The notes: generated by a model from the letters alone, not told the origin. A stretch of DNA of 64,000 nucleotides from Melaminivora jejuensis (GCF_017811175.1 NZ_JACWIJ010000002.1:3282501-3346500); one strand, 5' to 3'; positions 20,164-29,841 are shown, counted from the stretch's first letter. Translations and numbers: made by a program.

Positions 20164-20898
20164 ATGGCAAATATTCTGGTGGTCGATGACGAGCTGGGCA
20201 TACGCGACCTGCTCTCCGAGATCCTCAACGACGAAGGGCACAGTGTCGATTTGGCGGAAAACGCCACCCAGGCCCGCATGGCACGGCAGGCCGGCACCTA
20301 CGATCTGGTGCTGCTCGACATCTGGATGCCCGACACCGATGGCGTCTCCCTGCTCAAGGAGTGGGCGATGAGCGGCGCCCTGACCATGCCGGTGATCATG
20401 ATGAGCGGACACGCCACCATCGAGACGGCGGTCGAGGCCACGCGCATCGGAGCCTTTTCCTTCCTGGAAAAGCCCATCACCCTGCAAAAGCTGCTCAAGG
20501 CGGTGGAGCAGGGCCTGTTGCGTAACGCCATCAATCTGCAGGCGGCCAGCAATGTGCCCGAGAGTCGCACCGCCAGCACGGCAGTGGCAACCGCCGCCCA
20601 CCCCCAGCCTGCGCTGGCGGGCGCCAGCGGCGATGAGGCGCCATCCGCGCTGGCCGTACACAGCGCAACCCACAGCCTGCCTGCCGGCCCGCAGGCGCAC
20701 CAAGGCTTCGATCTGGATCGGCCGCTGCGCGAGGCACGCGACAGGTTCGAAAAAGCCTATTTCGAATTCCACTTGGCGCGCGAGGGCGGCTCCATGACCC
20801 GGGTGGCGGAAAAGACCGGGCTGGAGCGCACCCATCTGTACCGCAAGCTGCGCCAGCTCGGTGTCGATCTGGGCCGCAGCCGCCGCAACGGCGGCTGA
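20164..20898 (+). CDS. Response regulator with Fis-type helix-turn-helix (short NtrX-like)
   Basis: 244 aa. The receiver domain (1-120) has the acidic pocket D8/D9, phospho-acceptor D52 (LVLLDIWMP) and K103 (FLEKP). A poorly conserved Ala-rich linker follows. The C terminus is a Fis-type helix-turn-helix (SMTRVAEKTGLERTHLYRKLRQLG). NtrX and NtrC normally carry a sigma-54 AAA+ ATPase between these parts; it is absent here, so the protein cannot itself drive open-complex formation at sigma-54 promoters. It is the evident partner of the upstream kinase. Confidence 0.9.
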   Translation: MANILVVDDELGIRDLLSEILNDEGHSVDLAENATQARMARQAGTYDLVLLDIWMPDTDGVSLLKEWAMSGALTMPVIMMSGHATIETAVEATRIGAFSFLEKPITLQKLLKAVEQGLLRNAINLQAASNVPESRTASTAVATAAHPQPALAGASGDEAPSALAVHSATHSLPAGPQAHQGFDLDRPLREARDRFEKAYFEFHLAREGGSMTRVAEKTGLERTHLYRKLRQLGVDLGRSRRNGG

Positions 20899-20959
20899 GA
20901 ACGAAAAATTTGCCGCCTTCAAGTTTCCGCCCGTTTTTCAGGCTAGAATTCAAGGCTCA

Positions 20960-21035
20960 GGCCCGGTAGCTCAGTCGGTAGAGCAGAGGATTGAAAATCC
21001 TTGTGTCGGCGGTTCGATTCCGTCCCAGGCCACCA
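20960..21035 (+). tRNA. tRNA-Phe(GAA)
   Basis: A 76-base tRNA with anticodon GAA at 20993-20995 and encoded CCA. The acceptor stem is GGCCCGG against CCAGGCC, leaving a C-A mismatch at the fifth pair (20964 with 21027), where a C-G pair would be expected. The rest of the cloverleaf is regular. The oddity may be real or a base-call error. Confidence 0.95.
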
Positions 21036-21040
21036 GACAA

Positions 21041-21079
21041 AAAAACCCCGCTGTTGCATAGGCAGCGGGGTTTTTCTTT
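21041..21079 (+). terminator. Terminator after tRNA-Phe
   Basis: The arms AAAAACCCCGCTG (21041-21053) and CAGCGGGGTTTTT (21063-21075) form a perfect 13-bp stem ending in T5CTTT. The A-rich left arm means it could also work on the opposite strand. Confidence 0.92.
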
Positions 21080-21114
21080 GTCTGTTCACTACACATTTCA
21101 AGCCAAAAGTGCCG

Positions 21115-21153
21115 CAAAGCCTTGCTAGGCAAGCGCAGGTAGCTATCGTTTTG
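21115..21153 (+). repeat. Dispersed short repeat, copy 3
   Basis: A forward copy, AAAGCCTTGCTAGGCAAGCG then CAGGTAGCTATCGTTTTGG, between the tRNA-Phe terminator and the cytochrome terminator. Confidence 0.85.
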
Positions 21154-21180
21154 GGAGTCCAGCAAAAACTCCCAGGCATG

Positions 21181-21218
21181 AAAAAACCGGCCTGCCCACA
21201 AAGAGGGACAGGCCGGTT
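21181..21218 (-). terminator. Terminator of the cytochrome c gene
   Basis: On the minus strand AACCGGCCTG / CAGGCCGGTT forms a 10-bp stem followed by a T run (A21181-A21186 on plus). It lies 36 bases downstream of the cytochrome stop codon. Confidence 0.88.
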
Positions 21219-21253
21219 CTGGGCGGCTGGGGCAGGCTGCGCGCTGCTGTGGC

Positions 21254-21783
21254 TCAGCTGCCCGAGGCTGCCTCGGATGCGCCTTCGGCGGCTGGGGCTG
21301 CCGGCTCTTCGAACTTGGCGCCGGCGGCGTTGGCCATGTAGGCCACGCCCCGGGCGATTTCCAGGTCGTTGAATTCGCCGCCGCCCTGGGGCGCCATGGC
21401 GCCCTTGCCGCTCAGTGCGGAATGCACCAGGGCTTCGAAGCCAGTCTGGATGCGCGGTGCCCAGGCGGCAGCGTCGCCGAGCTTGGGGGCGCCGGCGGCA
21501 CCGGTAGCGTGGCAGGCGGCGCACTGGCCCTGATAGACCGCCTCGCCGGCGCGCAGCGGACGGTTGGCGTCGCGGATCTCGACCAGGCCGATCTTCTGGA
21601 TGCGCTGGGCCACGGCCTGCTCAGGGTTGGCCACCCCGGCGCCGGGCTTGTCGCCCGAAGTCACGAACATCACCAGTCCGATGATGGCGAACACCGGCAG
21701 CACAAAGGCCAGGATGACGGTGTTGAGCAGTTGTTTCGGGGTCTGGATCGGCCCGGTATGGGCTGCGTCGTGGGGGCGCTCAT
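21254..21783 (-). CDS. c5-type cytochrome c, membrane anchored (single-base frameshift in the given sequence)
   Basis: About 176 aa when repaired. A hydrophobic anchor (LNTVILAFVLPVFAIIGLVMFV) precedes a single haem domain with CAACH and a distal GKGAMAPQGG methionine region; the C terminus is Ala/Glu-rich. Such proteins carry electrons in the periplasm. The natural start MSAP with GAGGAAA upstream lies at 21783, but the given frame breaks in a run of five G (21772-21776 on plus). One extra base gives MSAPHDAAHTGPIQTPKQ, close to the family N terminus. Transcribed alone, with its own terminator. Confidence 0.87.
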
Positions 21784-21903
21784 GCGGTTTCCTCGAAAGG
21801 CTTGTGGTGTGGGGCTGGGACAGAAAACAGCTTTTCATTATAAGAGCCGTCCTTTTGCCAGCCTTGCAGTCCAGGCGGCGCTGCCGTGCCGTGGCGCAGG
21901 GCT

Positions 21904-23406
21904 TCAGCGGCTGGCCGGCTGGGCTGGAGCGGCGGCGCCGTCGGCGGCGGCCAGCGAGACATCGCTCCAGCCGCCGCCCAGCACCTTGTACAGCGCGACC
22001 TGGTTGTGCAGCTGCTGCAGCCGTGTCAGCACCAAGCCTTGCTGGGTGGCGAACAGCGAGCGCTGGGCGTCCAGCACATCCATGTAGCTGGCGATGCCGT
22101 TGCGATAGCGCAGCTCCGACAGCTCCAGCCGCCGCGCGTCGGCAGCCGCCTGGGCGTTTTGCGCCTGCAGCTGCTCACCCAGCGTGGCGCGTCCGGCCAG
22201 GGCGTCGGAGACCTCACGGAAGGCCGTCTGGATGGCCTTGTCGTATTGCGCCACGGCCATCTCGCGCCCGACCTGGGCGGCCTGCAGGTTGGCTTCGTTG
22301 CGCCCTGCATCGAACAGCGGCACGGCCAATTGCGGTGCCAGCGAGAAGGCCCACGACCCCCCCTTGAACAGGCCCGACAGCTCGTTGCTGACCGTGCCCA
22401 CCGAGGCGGTGAGGGCGATGCGCGGGAAGAAGGCCGCGCGCGCGGCGCCGATGTTGGCGTTGGCGCCGATGAGCTGCTGCTCGGCCTGGCGGATGTCCGG
22501 GCGGCGCTCCAGCAGCTCGGAGGGCAGGCCGGCGCGCAGTGGCTGCATGGGCGCGGCATCTGCCAGGCGCGCCGCGGGCAGGCTGGCGCGGATGTCGTCG
22601 GGCAGGGGCTGGCCAAGCAGCAGCACCAGGGCGTTCTCGTCGAGCAGGCGCTGGCGCTGCTGCTGGGCATAGGTGGCGCGGGCGGCCTCGGCCAGGCTTT
22701 GCGCCTGGCGGTTGTCCAGCTCCGAGCTGACGCCGTTTTCCAGGCGCAGCTGGGTCAGGCGCACCGATTCCTCGCGCGTGGCCAGGGTGCGGCGCGAGAT
22801 GTCCAGCAGTTCCTCGTCGGCCATCAGATTCAGCCAGCCGGCGGCCACGGCGGCCACCAGGCTGATCTGCGCCGACTTGCGCGCCTCGGTGCTGGCCAGG
22901 TACTGCGCCAGGGCCTGCTCGCGCAGCGCGGCGATGCGACCGAAGAAGTCGATCTCCCAGGCCGTCACGCCCAGACCGACCTGGAACAGGTTGCCGTACT
23001 GGCCGTTGCTGGCGTTGGGCTGGCGCGCGGCGTTGGCCATGCCGGCCAGCGTCGGGTATTCGTCGGCGCGCCGGATCTGGAACTGCGCGCGTGCCTGCTC
23101 GACGTTGAGCATGGCCAGGCGCAGGTCGCGGTTGTTGCCCAGCGCCATGCCGATCAGGCGTTGCAGGCGTGGATCGGTGAAATAGTCGCGCCAGTCGATG
23201 TCGGCGGCGCTGGGAGCCTGCTGCGCAGCGCTGGTGTCGGCCAGTGCGTAGCCGGCGGGCAGTACCGGCGCCGGGCGCTCGTAGGAGGGGATGAAGCTGC
23301 AGCCGGCCACGGTCAGGGCTGCCAGGGCTGCCGCCGTGGTTCGGGCGAAGGCAGCAGCAGGCCGGGCGCCGCAGCGCGGTTGCAGAAAGGAGGGATCTTG
23401 CTTCAT
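21904..23406 (-). CDS. Outer-membrane efflux lipoprotein (NodT/OprM family)
   Basis: 500 aa. A lipoprotein signal with lipobox TVAGC (C36) is followed by the duplicated outer-membrane efflux repeat, about residues 85-280 and 300-480, rich in coiled coil. It should form the TolC-like trimeric duct for the permease encoded just upstream (15-base gap). The C terminus ends Ala/Pro-rich. Last gene of the efflux operon. Confidence 0.95.
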   Translation of the reverse strand: MKQDPSFLQPRCGARPAAAFARTTAAALAALTVAGCSFIPSYERPAPVLPAGYALADTSAAQQAPSAADIDWRDYFTDPRLQRLIGMALGNNRDLRLAMLNVEQARAQFQIRRADEYPTLAGMANAARQPNASNGQYGNLFQVGLGVTAWEIDFFGRIAALREQALAQYLASTEARKSAQISLVAAVAAGWLNLMADEELLDISRRTLATREESVRLTQLRLENGVSSELDNRQAQSLAEAARATYAQQQRQRLLDENALVLLLGQPLPDDIRASLPAARLADAAPMQPLRAGLPSELLERRPDIRQAEQQLIGANANIGAARAAFFPRIALTASVGTVSNELSGLFKGGSWAFSLAPQLAVPLFDAGRNEANLQAAQVGREMAVAQYDKAIQTAFREVSDALAGRATLGEQLQAQNAQAAADARRLELSELRYRNGIASYMDVLDAQRSLFATQQGLVLTRLQQLHNQVALYKVLGGGWSDVSLAAADGAAAPAQPASR

Positions 23407-23421
23407 GGGTGGGTCTTTCGC

Positions 23422-26400
23422 TCAAGCCTCGGCATCGGCGCGGTGTTGCTGGGCCATCCGGGCATCGTGCTCGCGCTGGCGCTGGCTGCCCTTGAAGAAG
23501 CTGCGCACCAGCACGAAGAACACTGGCACGAACAGCACGGCCAGAACAGTGCCGGTGACCATGCCGCCGATCACGCCGGTGCCGATGGCGCGCTGGCTGG
23601 CCGAGCTGGCGCCCGTGGCCAGGAACAGCGGCAGCACACCCAGCGTGAAGGCCAGCGAGGTCATGACGATGGGCCTGAAGCGCAGATGCGCCGCAGTCAG
23701 GGCCGCATCGATGACGCTCTTGCCCTGGGCCTGCAGATCCTTGGCGAATTCGATGATCAGGATGGCGTTCTTGGCCGACAGGCCGATGATGGTCACCAGG
23801 CCGATCTGGAAATACACGTCGTTGGACAGGCCGCGTGCCAGCGTCGCCAGCAGCACGCCCAGCACGCCCAGCGGCACCACCAGCAGCACCGAGAACGGGA
23901 TCGACCAGCTCTCGTACAGCGCCGCCAGGCACAGGAACACCGCCAGCAGCGAGAAGGCATACAGCACGCCGGCCTGGCCGCCAGCGAGTTTTTCCTCGCG
24001 TGACTGGCCAGTCCACTCGAAGCCAAAGCCCTCGGGCAGTTGCGCGGCCAGGCGCTCCATCTCCTGCATGGCCTCGCCGGTGCTGTAGCCGGGCGCTGCG
24101 CCGCCGGCGATCTTCATGGCTGGATAGCCGTTGTAGCGCACGGTCTGCATGGCGCCGGTGACCCAGCGCGTCGTGGCAAAGGTGGACAGCGGCATGAGCT
24201 GGCCCCGGCTGTTCATGACCGGCAGGTCGAGCACGTCCTCGGGCTGCATACGGGCGCGGGCGTCGGCCTGCACCACCACGCGCTGCAGCCGGCCTTGGTT
24301 GGGAAAGTCGTTGATGTAGGACGAACCCAGGGCCGTGGACAGGGCGCTGCTGATGCTGTCGAAGCTCACGCCCAGGGCGCTGGCGCGGTCGCGGTCGATC
24401 TCGATGTGCATCTGCGGGGCGTCTTCCATACCGTCCGGGCGCATGCCGGCCAGCACCTTGCTCTGCGCGGCCATGCCCAGCAGCTGGTTGCGTGCCGCCA
24501 CCAGTGCGTCATGCCCCTTGCTGCCGCGATCCTGCAGGCGGAAGGTGAAGCCGGCGGCCACGCCCAGCTCGGGGATGGGCGGCGGGCTGATGGCGAAGAT
24601 GAAGGCATCGCGAAAACCGTACAGCGCCCCCGTGGCACGGCCTGCCAGTGCCTCGGCGGACTGCCCGGGGCCGGGACGCTCGCTCCAGTCCTTGAGCGAG
24701 ACGAAGGCCAGGCCGGCGTTCTGCCCCTGGCCGGAAAACGAGAAGCCGGCCACGGTCACGATGTTGGCCACTTCGGGCTGGGCCAGCATGAACTCCTCGA
24801 CCTTTGCCATGGCTTCCTGCGTGCGCGCCAGCGAGGCGCCCGGGGGCAGTTGCACGTTGGTGATGACGAAGCCCTGGTCTTCATTGGGCAGGAACGAGGT
24901 CGGCAGGCGCATGTAGACCACCGCCACGGCACCGATCAGGGCGGCGTAGATGACCATCATGCGTCCGCCCCGGCGCACCATCCGTGCCAGGCCCGCCTCG
25001 TAGCGGTGCGTGGTGCGCTTGAAGCTGCGGTTGAACCAGCCGAAGAAGCCCGTGCGCTGGCTGTGGCCCTCGGCCACCGGCTTGAGCAGCGTGCCGCACA
25101 GCGCCGGCGTGAGCGACAGCGCCATGAAGGCCGAGAACGCGATCGAGGCGCCCATGGTCACGGCGAACTGGCGGTAGATATTGCCCGTGGCGCCGGCAAA
25201 GAAGGCCAGCGGCACGAACACCGAGATCAGCACCACGGTCACGCCGATGATGGCGCCGGAGATCTGGCCCATGGCCTTGCGCGTGGCGGCCAGCGGCGGC
25301 AGGCCTTCCTCGCTCATGATGCGCTCGACGTTCTCCACCACCACGATGGCGTCGTCCACCACGATGCCGATGACCAGCACCATGCCGAACATGGTCAGCA
25401 CGTTGATGGAAAAACCCAGCGCCAGCAGCGTGGCGAAGGTGCCCAGCAGGGCGACCGGCACGACGATGGTCGGGATGATGGTGTAGCGCAGGTTCTGCAG
25501 GAACAGGAACATCACCAGGAACACCAGCGCCACCGCCTCCAGCAGGGTATGCACCACCTTCTCAATGGACACGGCGATGAAGGTGGATGTGTCGTAGGGG
25601 ATGGTGTATTTCACGCCCTGTGGGAAGTACTGCTGCAGATCGGCCAGCTTGGCCTTGACCGCCTCGGCCGTGGCCAGGGCGTTGGCCGAGGAGGTCAGCT
25701 GCACGCCCATGCCTACCGAGGGGCTGCCGTTCAGGCGGGCGCTGGTGCTGTAGTTCTGCTCGCCCAGCTCGATGCGCGCCACGTCGCGCAGGCGCACCGT
25801 GGAGCCATCGGTGTTGGCGCGCAGGGCGATGTTGCCGAACTGCTCGGGCGTGCTGAGCTGGCCACGCACGACGATGGTCGCGGTCATGGTCTGGCCTTGC
25901 GCACTGGGCAGATCGCCCAGGTTGCCGGCAGATACCTGCACGTTCTGTGCGCGGATGGCAGCATTGACCTGGTCGAGCGCCAGGTTGAAGCCCTTGAGCC
26001 TGGCCGGATCGACCCAGATGCGCATGGCGCGCTCGCTGCCGAACTGTGTGACCGAACCCACCCCGGGCAGGCGTTGCAGCTCGGGGACGACGTTGCGCGC
26101 TGCATAGTCGTTGAGCGCGGCGATGTCGATGTCCGGGTTGTCCGAAGTCAGCACGGAAAACAGCAGGAAGTTCGAGCGCGACTTGTCCACGCGCACGCCC
26201 TGCTGGGTCACCACCGGCGGCAGGCGCGGCGTGGCACGCGAGAGGCGGTTTTGCACATCCACCTGCGCCAGATCGTCATTGGTGCCGGGCTCGAAACTCA
26301 GTGTGATGGAGCCTGTGCCGTTGGCCTGGGCGGTGGCCTCCATGTAGGCCAGGCCGGGCGCGCCGTTCATCTCGCGCTCGATCACGGACAGCACGCTGTC

Positions 26401-26574
26401 TTCCAGCGTCTGCGCCGTGGCGCCGGGGTAGGCGACGGTGATTTGAATGGTCGGTGGCGCCACTGCCGGGTACTGCGCGATCGGCAGCCGGGTGATGGAC
26501 ACAGCGCCGAGCACCATGATGAAAATGGCGATCACCCACGCAAAGATGGGGCGCTCGATGAAAAACTTGGCCAT
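23422..26574 (-). CDS. RND multidrug efflux permease (HAE1/AcrB family)
   Basis: 1050 aa, the usual AcrB length. The N terminus MAKFFIERPIFAWVIAI is the family signature, twelve membrane segments can be traced, and the proton-relay pair DD lies in GIVVDDAIVVVENVERIM in the fourth. It uses proton influx to export drugs or solvents through the adjacent fusion protein and outer-membrane duct. The membrane-fusion gene ends 26 bases upstream. Substrate range cannot be told from sequence. Confidence 0.97.
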   Translation of the reverse strand: MAKFFIERPIFAWVIAIFIMVLGAVSITRLPIAQYPAVAPPTIQITVAYPGATAQTLEDSVLSVIEREMNGAPGLAYMEATAQANGTGSITLSFEPGTNDDLAQVDVQNRLSRATPRLPPVVTQQGVRVDKSRSNFLLFSVLTSDNPDIDIAALNDYAARNVVPELQRLPGVGSVTQFGSERAMRIWVDPARLKGFNLALDQVNAAIRAQNVQVSAGNLGDLPSAQGQTMTATIVVRGQLSTPEQFGNIALRANTDGSTVRLRDVARIELGEQNYSTSARLNGSPSVGMGVQLTSSANALATAEAVKAKLADLQQYFPQGVKYTIPYDTSTFIAVSIEKVVHTLLEAVALVFLVMFLFLQNLRYTIIPTIVVPVALLGTFATLLALGFSINVLTMFGMVLVIGIVVDDAIVVVENVERIMSEEGLPPLAATRKAMGQISGAIIGVTVVLISVFVPLAFFAGATGNIYRQFAVTMGASIAFSAFMALSLTPALCGTLLKPVAEGHSQRTGFFGWFNRSFKRTTHRYEAGLARMVRRGGRMMVIYAALIGAVAVVYMRLPTSFLPNEDQGFVITNVQLPPGASLARTQEAMAKVEEFMLAQPEVANIVTVAGFSFSGQGQNAGLAFVSLKDWSERPGPGQSAEALAGRATGALYGFRDAFIFAISPPPIPELGVAAGFTFRLQDRGSKGHDALVAARNQLLGMAAQSKVLAGMRPDGMEDAPQMHIEIDRDRASALGVSFDSISSALSTALGSSYINDFPNQGRLQRVVVQADARARMQPEDVLDLPVMNSRGQLMPLSTFATTRWVTGAMQTVRYNGYPAMKIAGGAAPGYSTGEAMQEMERLAAQLPEGFGFEWTGQSREEKLAGGQAGVLYAFSLLAVFLCLAALYESWSIPFSVLLVVPLGVLGVLLATLARGLSNDVYFQIGLVTIIGLSAKNAILIIEFAKDLQAQGKSVIDAALTAAHLRFRPIVMTSLAFTLGVLPLFLATGASSASQRAIGTGVIGGMVTGTVLAVLFVPVFFVLVRSFFKGSQRQREHDARMAQQHRADAEA

Positions 26575-26600
26575 GTGCCGCGCTCCTGACTCTTATGCGT

Positions 26601-27889
26601 TCATTGCTGCGCCGCAGCTGCGGCGCTGGGGCTGGCGTTGGCATTGGCCGAGGCCGTCGGTGCGGCGGCAGCCGGCTGGCCAGGCGTCTGCCACGGCACG
26701 GGCGTGACCAAGATGGGGTCGCCCGGCTTGCCGCGCGGCAGTTTCTGGAAGCCATCGACCATGACCTTCTCGCCGGCCTGCAGCCCCTCGGTGACCACCC
26801 AGTTGCTGCCCTGGGCCGGGCCGAGCCTGATCACGCGCGGCGCCAGCCGGTTGCCTTCGCCCACCACCATCACCGTGTCGCCGCGCGATGAGCGCGTGAC
26901 CGCCTGCTGCGGCAGCAGCACGCCGCCCTGCACCTGGGCCTGCTCCAGGCGTACGCGCACGTACAGGCCGGGCAGCAAAGTGTGGCCCGGGTTGGGCACC
27001 TCGGCGCGCAGCGTGACCTGGCCGCTGGTGGCGTCCACCGTGAGGTCGGAAAACAGCAGCCGGCCTTTCTGGCCGTACTCGCTGCCATCTTCCAGCAGCA
27101 CGCTGACCTGGGCGCCGCCCTTGCCGGCCTGCTGGTACTTGCCGCTGGCCACGTCGGCGCGCAGCTTGAGCGCCTCGGCAGCCGACTGGGTGAAGTTGAT
27201 GTAGAGCGGGTCGATCTGCTGGATCACGGCCAGCTCGGTGGCCGCGCCCTGGCCGACCAGCGCACCTTCCGTGACCAGCGCCCGCCCGATGCGCCCGGAG
27301 ATCGGCGCGGTGACCGTGGCGTAGCCCAGGTTGATGCTGGCCGAGGTCACGGCAGCGCGGGCAGCGGCGACGTTGGCCTCGGCGGTCTTTTGCGCCGCTA
27401 CGGCGTTGTCGTATTCCTGGCGGCTGATGGCGTTTTCCTCGACCAGCGGCTTGTAGCGCTCGGCCAGGGCGCGGCTCTGGCCCAGCACCGCCTCGGCCTG
27501 GGCCACGCTGGCGCGTGCCTGGGCCAGCGTGGCCTCATAGGGAGCGCTGTCGATCAGGAACAGCTTCTGGCCGGCCTTGACCTCGCTGCCCTCGGTGAAC
27601 AGGCGCTTTTGCACGATGCCGGCGGCGCGCGCACGCACCTGCGCCACGCGCGAAGCCTCCAGGCGGCCCGGCAGCTCGGTGACCAGGCCGATCTCGCCCG
27701 GCTGCACGGTGACCACGCCGACTTCGGGGGGCGCTGCTGGCTGGCCGCCGCCGAGGCTGCCGGCGCTCCCTCCTGCTTGCCGCAGGCACCCAGGGCCAGG
27801 GCAGCCGCCAGGGCAAGGGGCAGCAGCGCCAGGCGATGGGCGGCAGCAGCGCGGTCGGGCACGTGGTTCACGTGGTTCAGGCGTGGCAT
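26601..27889 (-). CDS. RND membrane-fusion lipoprotein (AcrA family; single-base frameshift in the given sequence)
   Basis: About 429 aa when repaired. The N terminus has a lipobox ALGAC (C36). The body has the lipoyl half-motifs, a helical hairpin (APYEATLAQARASVAQAEAVLG), the barrel domain and GYATVTAPISGRIGRALVTEGALVG. The frame breaks in a run of six G at 27726-27731 (plus strand); a seventh joins the signal peptide to PPEVGVVTVQPGEIGLVTELPGR. It links the permease to the outer-membrane duct. First gene of the operon, divergent from the TetR regulator. Confidence 0.92.
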
Positions 27890-28010
27890 GGGAGTCCTTC
27901 AGTGCAGTGCAATGGGTGCGTTGGTGCAGGCGCAAGGCGGGCGCGGGCAGCGCTGGCTGCTGCCGGCGCGCCATGCCGCACCCGGTTCTGTCGTTTTCGC
28001 AAGGTGGCGG

Positions 28011-28038
28011 ATTATACATACATGCGTGAATGTATAAT
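28011..28038. promoter_or_regulatory. AcrR-type operator with both divergent -10 elements
   Basis: ATTATACAT and ATGTATAAT form a perfect 9-bp inverted repeat with a ten-base spacer. The inner part, TACATACAT..., AATGTAT, closely resembles the AcrR operator in front of acrAB in E. coli. Each arm also reads TATAAT outward, on plus at 28033-28038 for the regulator and on minus at 28011-28016 for the efflux operon, so one bound repressor could close both promoters. Binding is inferred. Confidence 0.8.
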
Positions 28039-28064
28039 GCCGACTGTTTCGAGGATGGGAAGGC

Positions 28065-28700
28065 ATGGCACGACGCACCAAGGAGGACGCTGACGCCACG
28101 CGCAACGGCCTGCTGGATGCGGCCGAGCGCGTGTTCTACGACAAGGGCGTGGCGCGCGCCTCGCTGGGCGAGATCGCGCAGGCTGCGGGTGCCACGCGCG
28201 GGGCGATCTACTGGCACTTCAAGGACAAGGTGGATCTGTTCAACGCCATGATGGATCGGGTCACGCTGCCGCTGGAGCTGGCCTGCAATGCCGGCGAGGC
28301 GGCCTGTGCCGTCCAGGCACCGCTGCAGCGGCTGCGGGCGCTGGTCGATCACCTGCTGGGTTGCATCGAAAGCGACGAGCACACGCGCCGGGTGTTCGAG
28401 ATCGCCATGTACCGCATCGAATACGTCAGCGAGCTGAGCAGCGTGCGCGAGCGGCATCGGGACTCGCAGGCGCGCTTCCATGCCCTGCTGGCGCGCGACC
28501 TGACGGCTGCGGCGCACGAGCACGGCGTGGCCCTGCCGCTGCCGGTGCCTGCCGCTGCCACCGGCCTGTGGGCGCTGTTCGATGGCCTGCTGCAGACCTG
28601 GATCCTCAATGGCGCGCCGTTTGCGCTGCGCGCCACTGGGCGGCAAGTGATCGATGTGTACCTGTGCGGCCTGGGCTTCGCACTCGCCCTGGAGGCCTGA
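28065..28700 (+). CDS. TetR-family repressor of the efflux operon (AcrR-like)
   Basis: 211 aa. The N-terminal TetR helix-turn-helix reads ARASLGEIAQAAGATRGAIYWHFKDKVDLFNAM, very like AcrR/TtgR. The C-terminal ligand-binding domain begins near residue 80 and ends without a dimer extension. It lies divergent to the efflux operon with an AcrR-type palindrome between them, so it should repress both transcripts and release on binding drug. Confidence 0.93.
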   Translation: MARRTKEDADATRNGLLDAAERVFYDKGVARASLGEIAQAAGATRGAIYWHFKDKVDLFNAMMDRVTLPLELACNAGEAACAVQAPLQRLRALVDHLLGCIESDEHTRRVFEIAMYRIEYVSELSSVRERHRDSQARFHALLARDLTAAAHEHGVALPLPVPAAATGLWALFDGLLQTWILNGAPFALRATGRQVIDVYLCGLGFALALEA

Positions 28701-28770
28701 GGCCCGTGCGATAATGCGCCGCTTGACCGGGCTGCTGCTGCCAGCAGACCCACCGGTCATGACAGACCAA

Positions 28771-28846
28771 GCGGCTGTAGCTCAGTGGATAGAGTATTGG
28801 CCTCCGAAGCCAAGGGTCGTGGGTTCGATCCCCGCCAGCCGCGCCA
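28771..28846 (+). tRNA. tRNA-Arg(CCG)
   Basis: A 76-base tRNA with acceptor GCGGCTG/CAGCCGC, anticodon CCG at 28804-28806, discriminator G and encoded CCA. A GATAAT sequence at 28709-28714 may be its -10 box. Confidence 0.96.
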
Positions 28847-28947
28847 CCTCTCCCGTCTCTCTCTTGTGCCGCGCCCCGTGCGCCTGCGCCGTGCGCCAGC
28901 GGTGCCAGCCGCAGCCACCCGCGCGGCTTTGCATTGCAGGGCACCGC

Positions 28948-29700
28948 ATGACTGAACTTCCCACCCGCAGCCTCCCCCTGTCAGGGGCTTCCAATTTCCG
29001 CGATCTGGGCGGCTATGTGGGCCAGCAGGGGCGGCCCGTGCGCTGGCGCCGGCTGTTTCGCTCCGACCACCTGGCCGGCCTGACGCCGCAGGACACCCAG
29101 GCGCTGGGCGAGATCGGCCTGGCGCGCGCCTTCGATCTGCGCGGCCAGCTGGAGAGCGCCGCCCAGTCCTACGCCCTGCCGCAGGTGCGCTACCACGCCC
29201 TGCCGATCGAGCCCACTGTGGTGCAGCGCGCCCAGGAGATGGCGCGCACCGGCCAGCAGATGAGCGCTGACATCGCCCGCCAGCTGATGCAGGAAACCTA
29301 CCGCGCCTTCGTCTCGGACAACACGGAGCAGTTCGCCGCGCTGTTCGCCCATTTGCTGGATGAGGACACGCCGCTGGTCTTCCACTGCACCGCCGGCAAG
29401 GATCGCACCGGCTTTGCCGCCGCGCTGATCCTGCGTGCGCTGGGTGTGGCCGAGGACACGGTGCTGCAGGACTATCTGCTGACCAACGACCTGTACCGCC
29501 GGCCGCAGGCCGTCGCCGGCACGGCGCCGCAAGAGGCGCTGGACGTGATCTGGCGCGTGCAGACGGACTTCCTGCAAGCCGCCTTCGATGTCGTCGAGCG
29601 CGACCACGGGGGCTTCGAGCGCTATCTGGCACAGCGCCTGCAGATCGCAGACGCAGCGCGCGCGCGGCTGGCGCAGCTGTACCTGCAGCCCGCCTCCTGA
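28948..29700 (+). CDS. Tyrosine/serine protein phosphatase (Y_phosphatase3 family)
   Basis: 250 aa. The N-terminal SGASNFRDLGGY and the P-loop HCTAGKDRTG (Cys nucleophile, Arg for phosphate) are the two signatures of this family of tyrosine phosphatases, some of which also act on phosphoinositides. The start MTELPTRSLPL is chosen because longer frames read through tRNA-Arg. No signal peptide; probably cytoplasmic. The substrate is unknown. Confidence 0.9.
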   Translation: MTELPTRSLPLSGASNFRDLGGYVGQQGRPVRWRRLFRSDHLAGLTPQDTQALGEIGLARAFDLRGQLESAAQSYALPQVRYHALPIEPTVVQRAQEMARTGQQMSADIARQLMQETYRAFVSDNTEQFAALFAHLLDEDTPLVFHCTAGKDRTGFAAALILRALGVAEDTVLQDYLLTNDLYRRPQAVAGTAPQEALDVIWRVQTDFLQAAFDVVERDHGGFERYLAQRLQIADAARARLAQLYLQPAS

Positions 29701-29841
29701 CCCGCCTCGGGCATCGCTGGATGCCGCAATCGATGGGCGTCGCCACGCTTCGGCGTTAAGCTGCCTGCAGTGCCGCGCCGAATGCCGGGGCGGCACGGCC
29801 ACAGAGCAGCAGCTACACATATCGACGAGGAGGTTAGCCAC

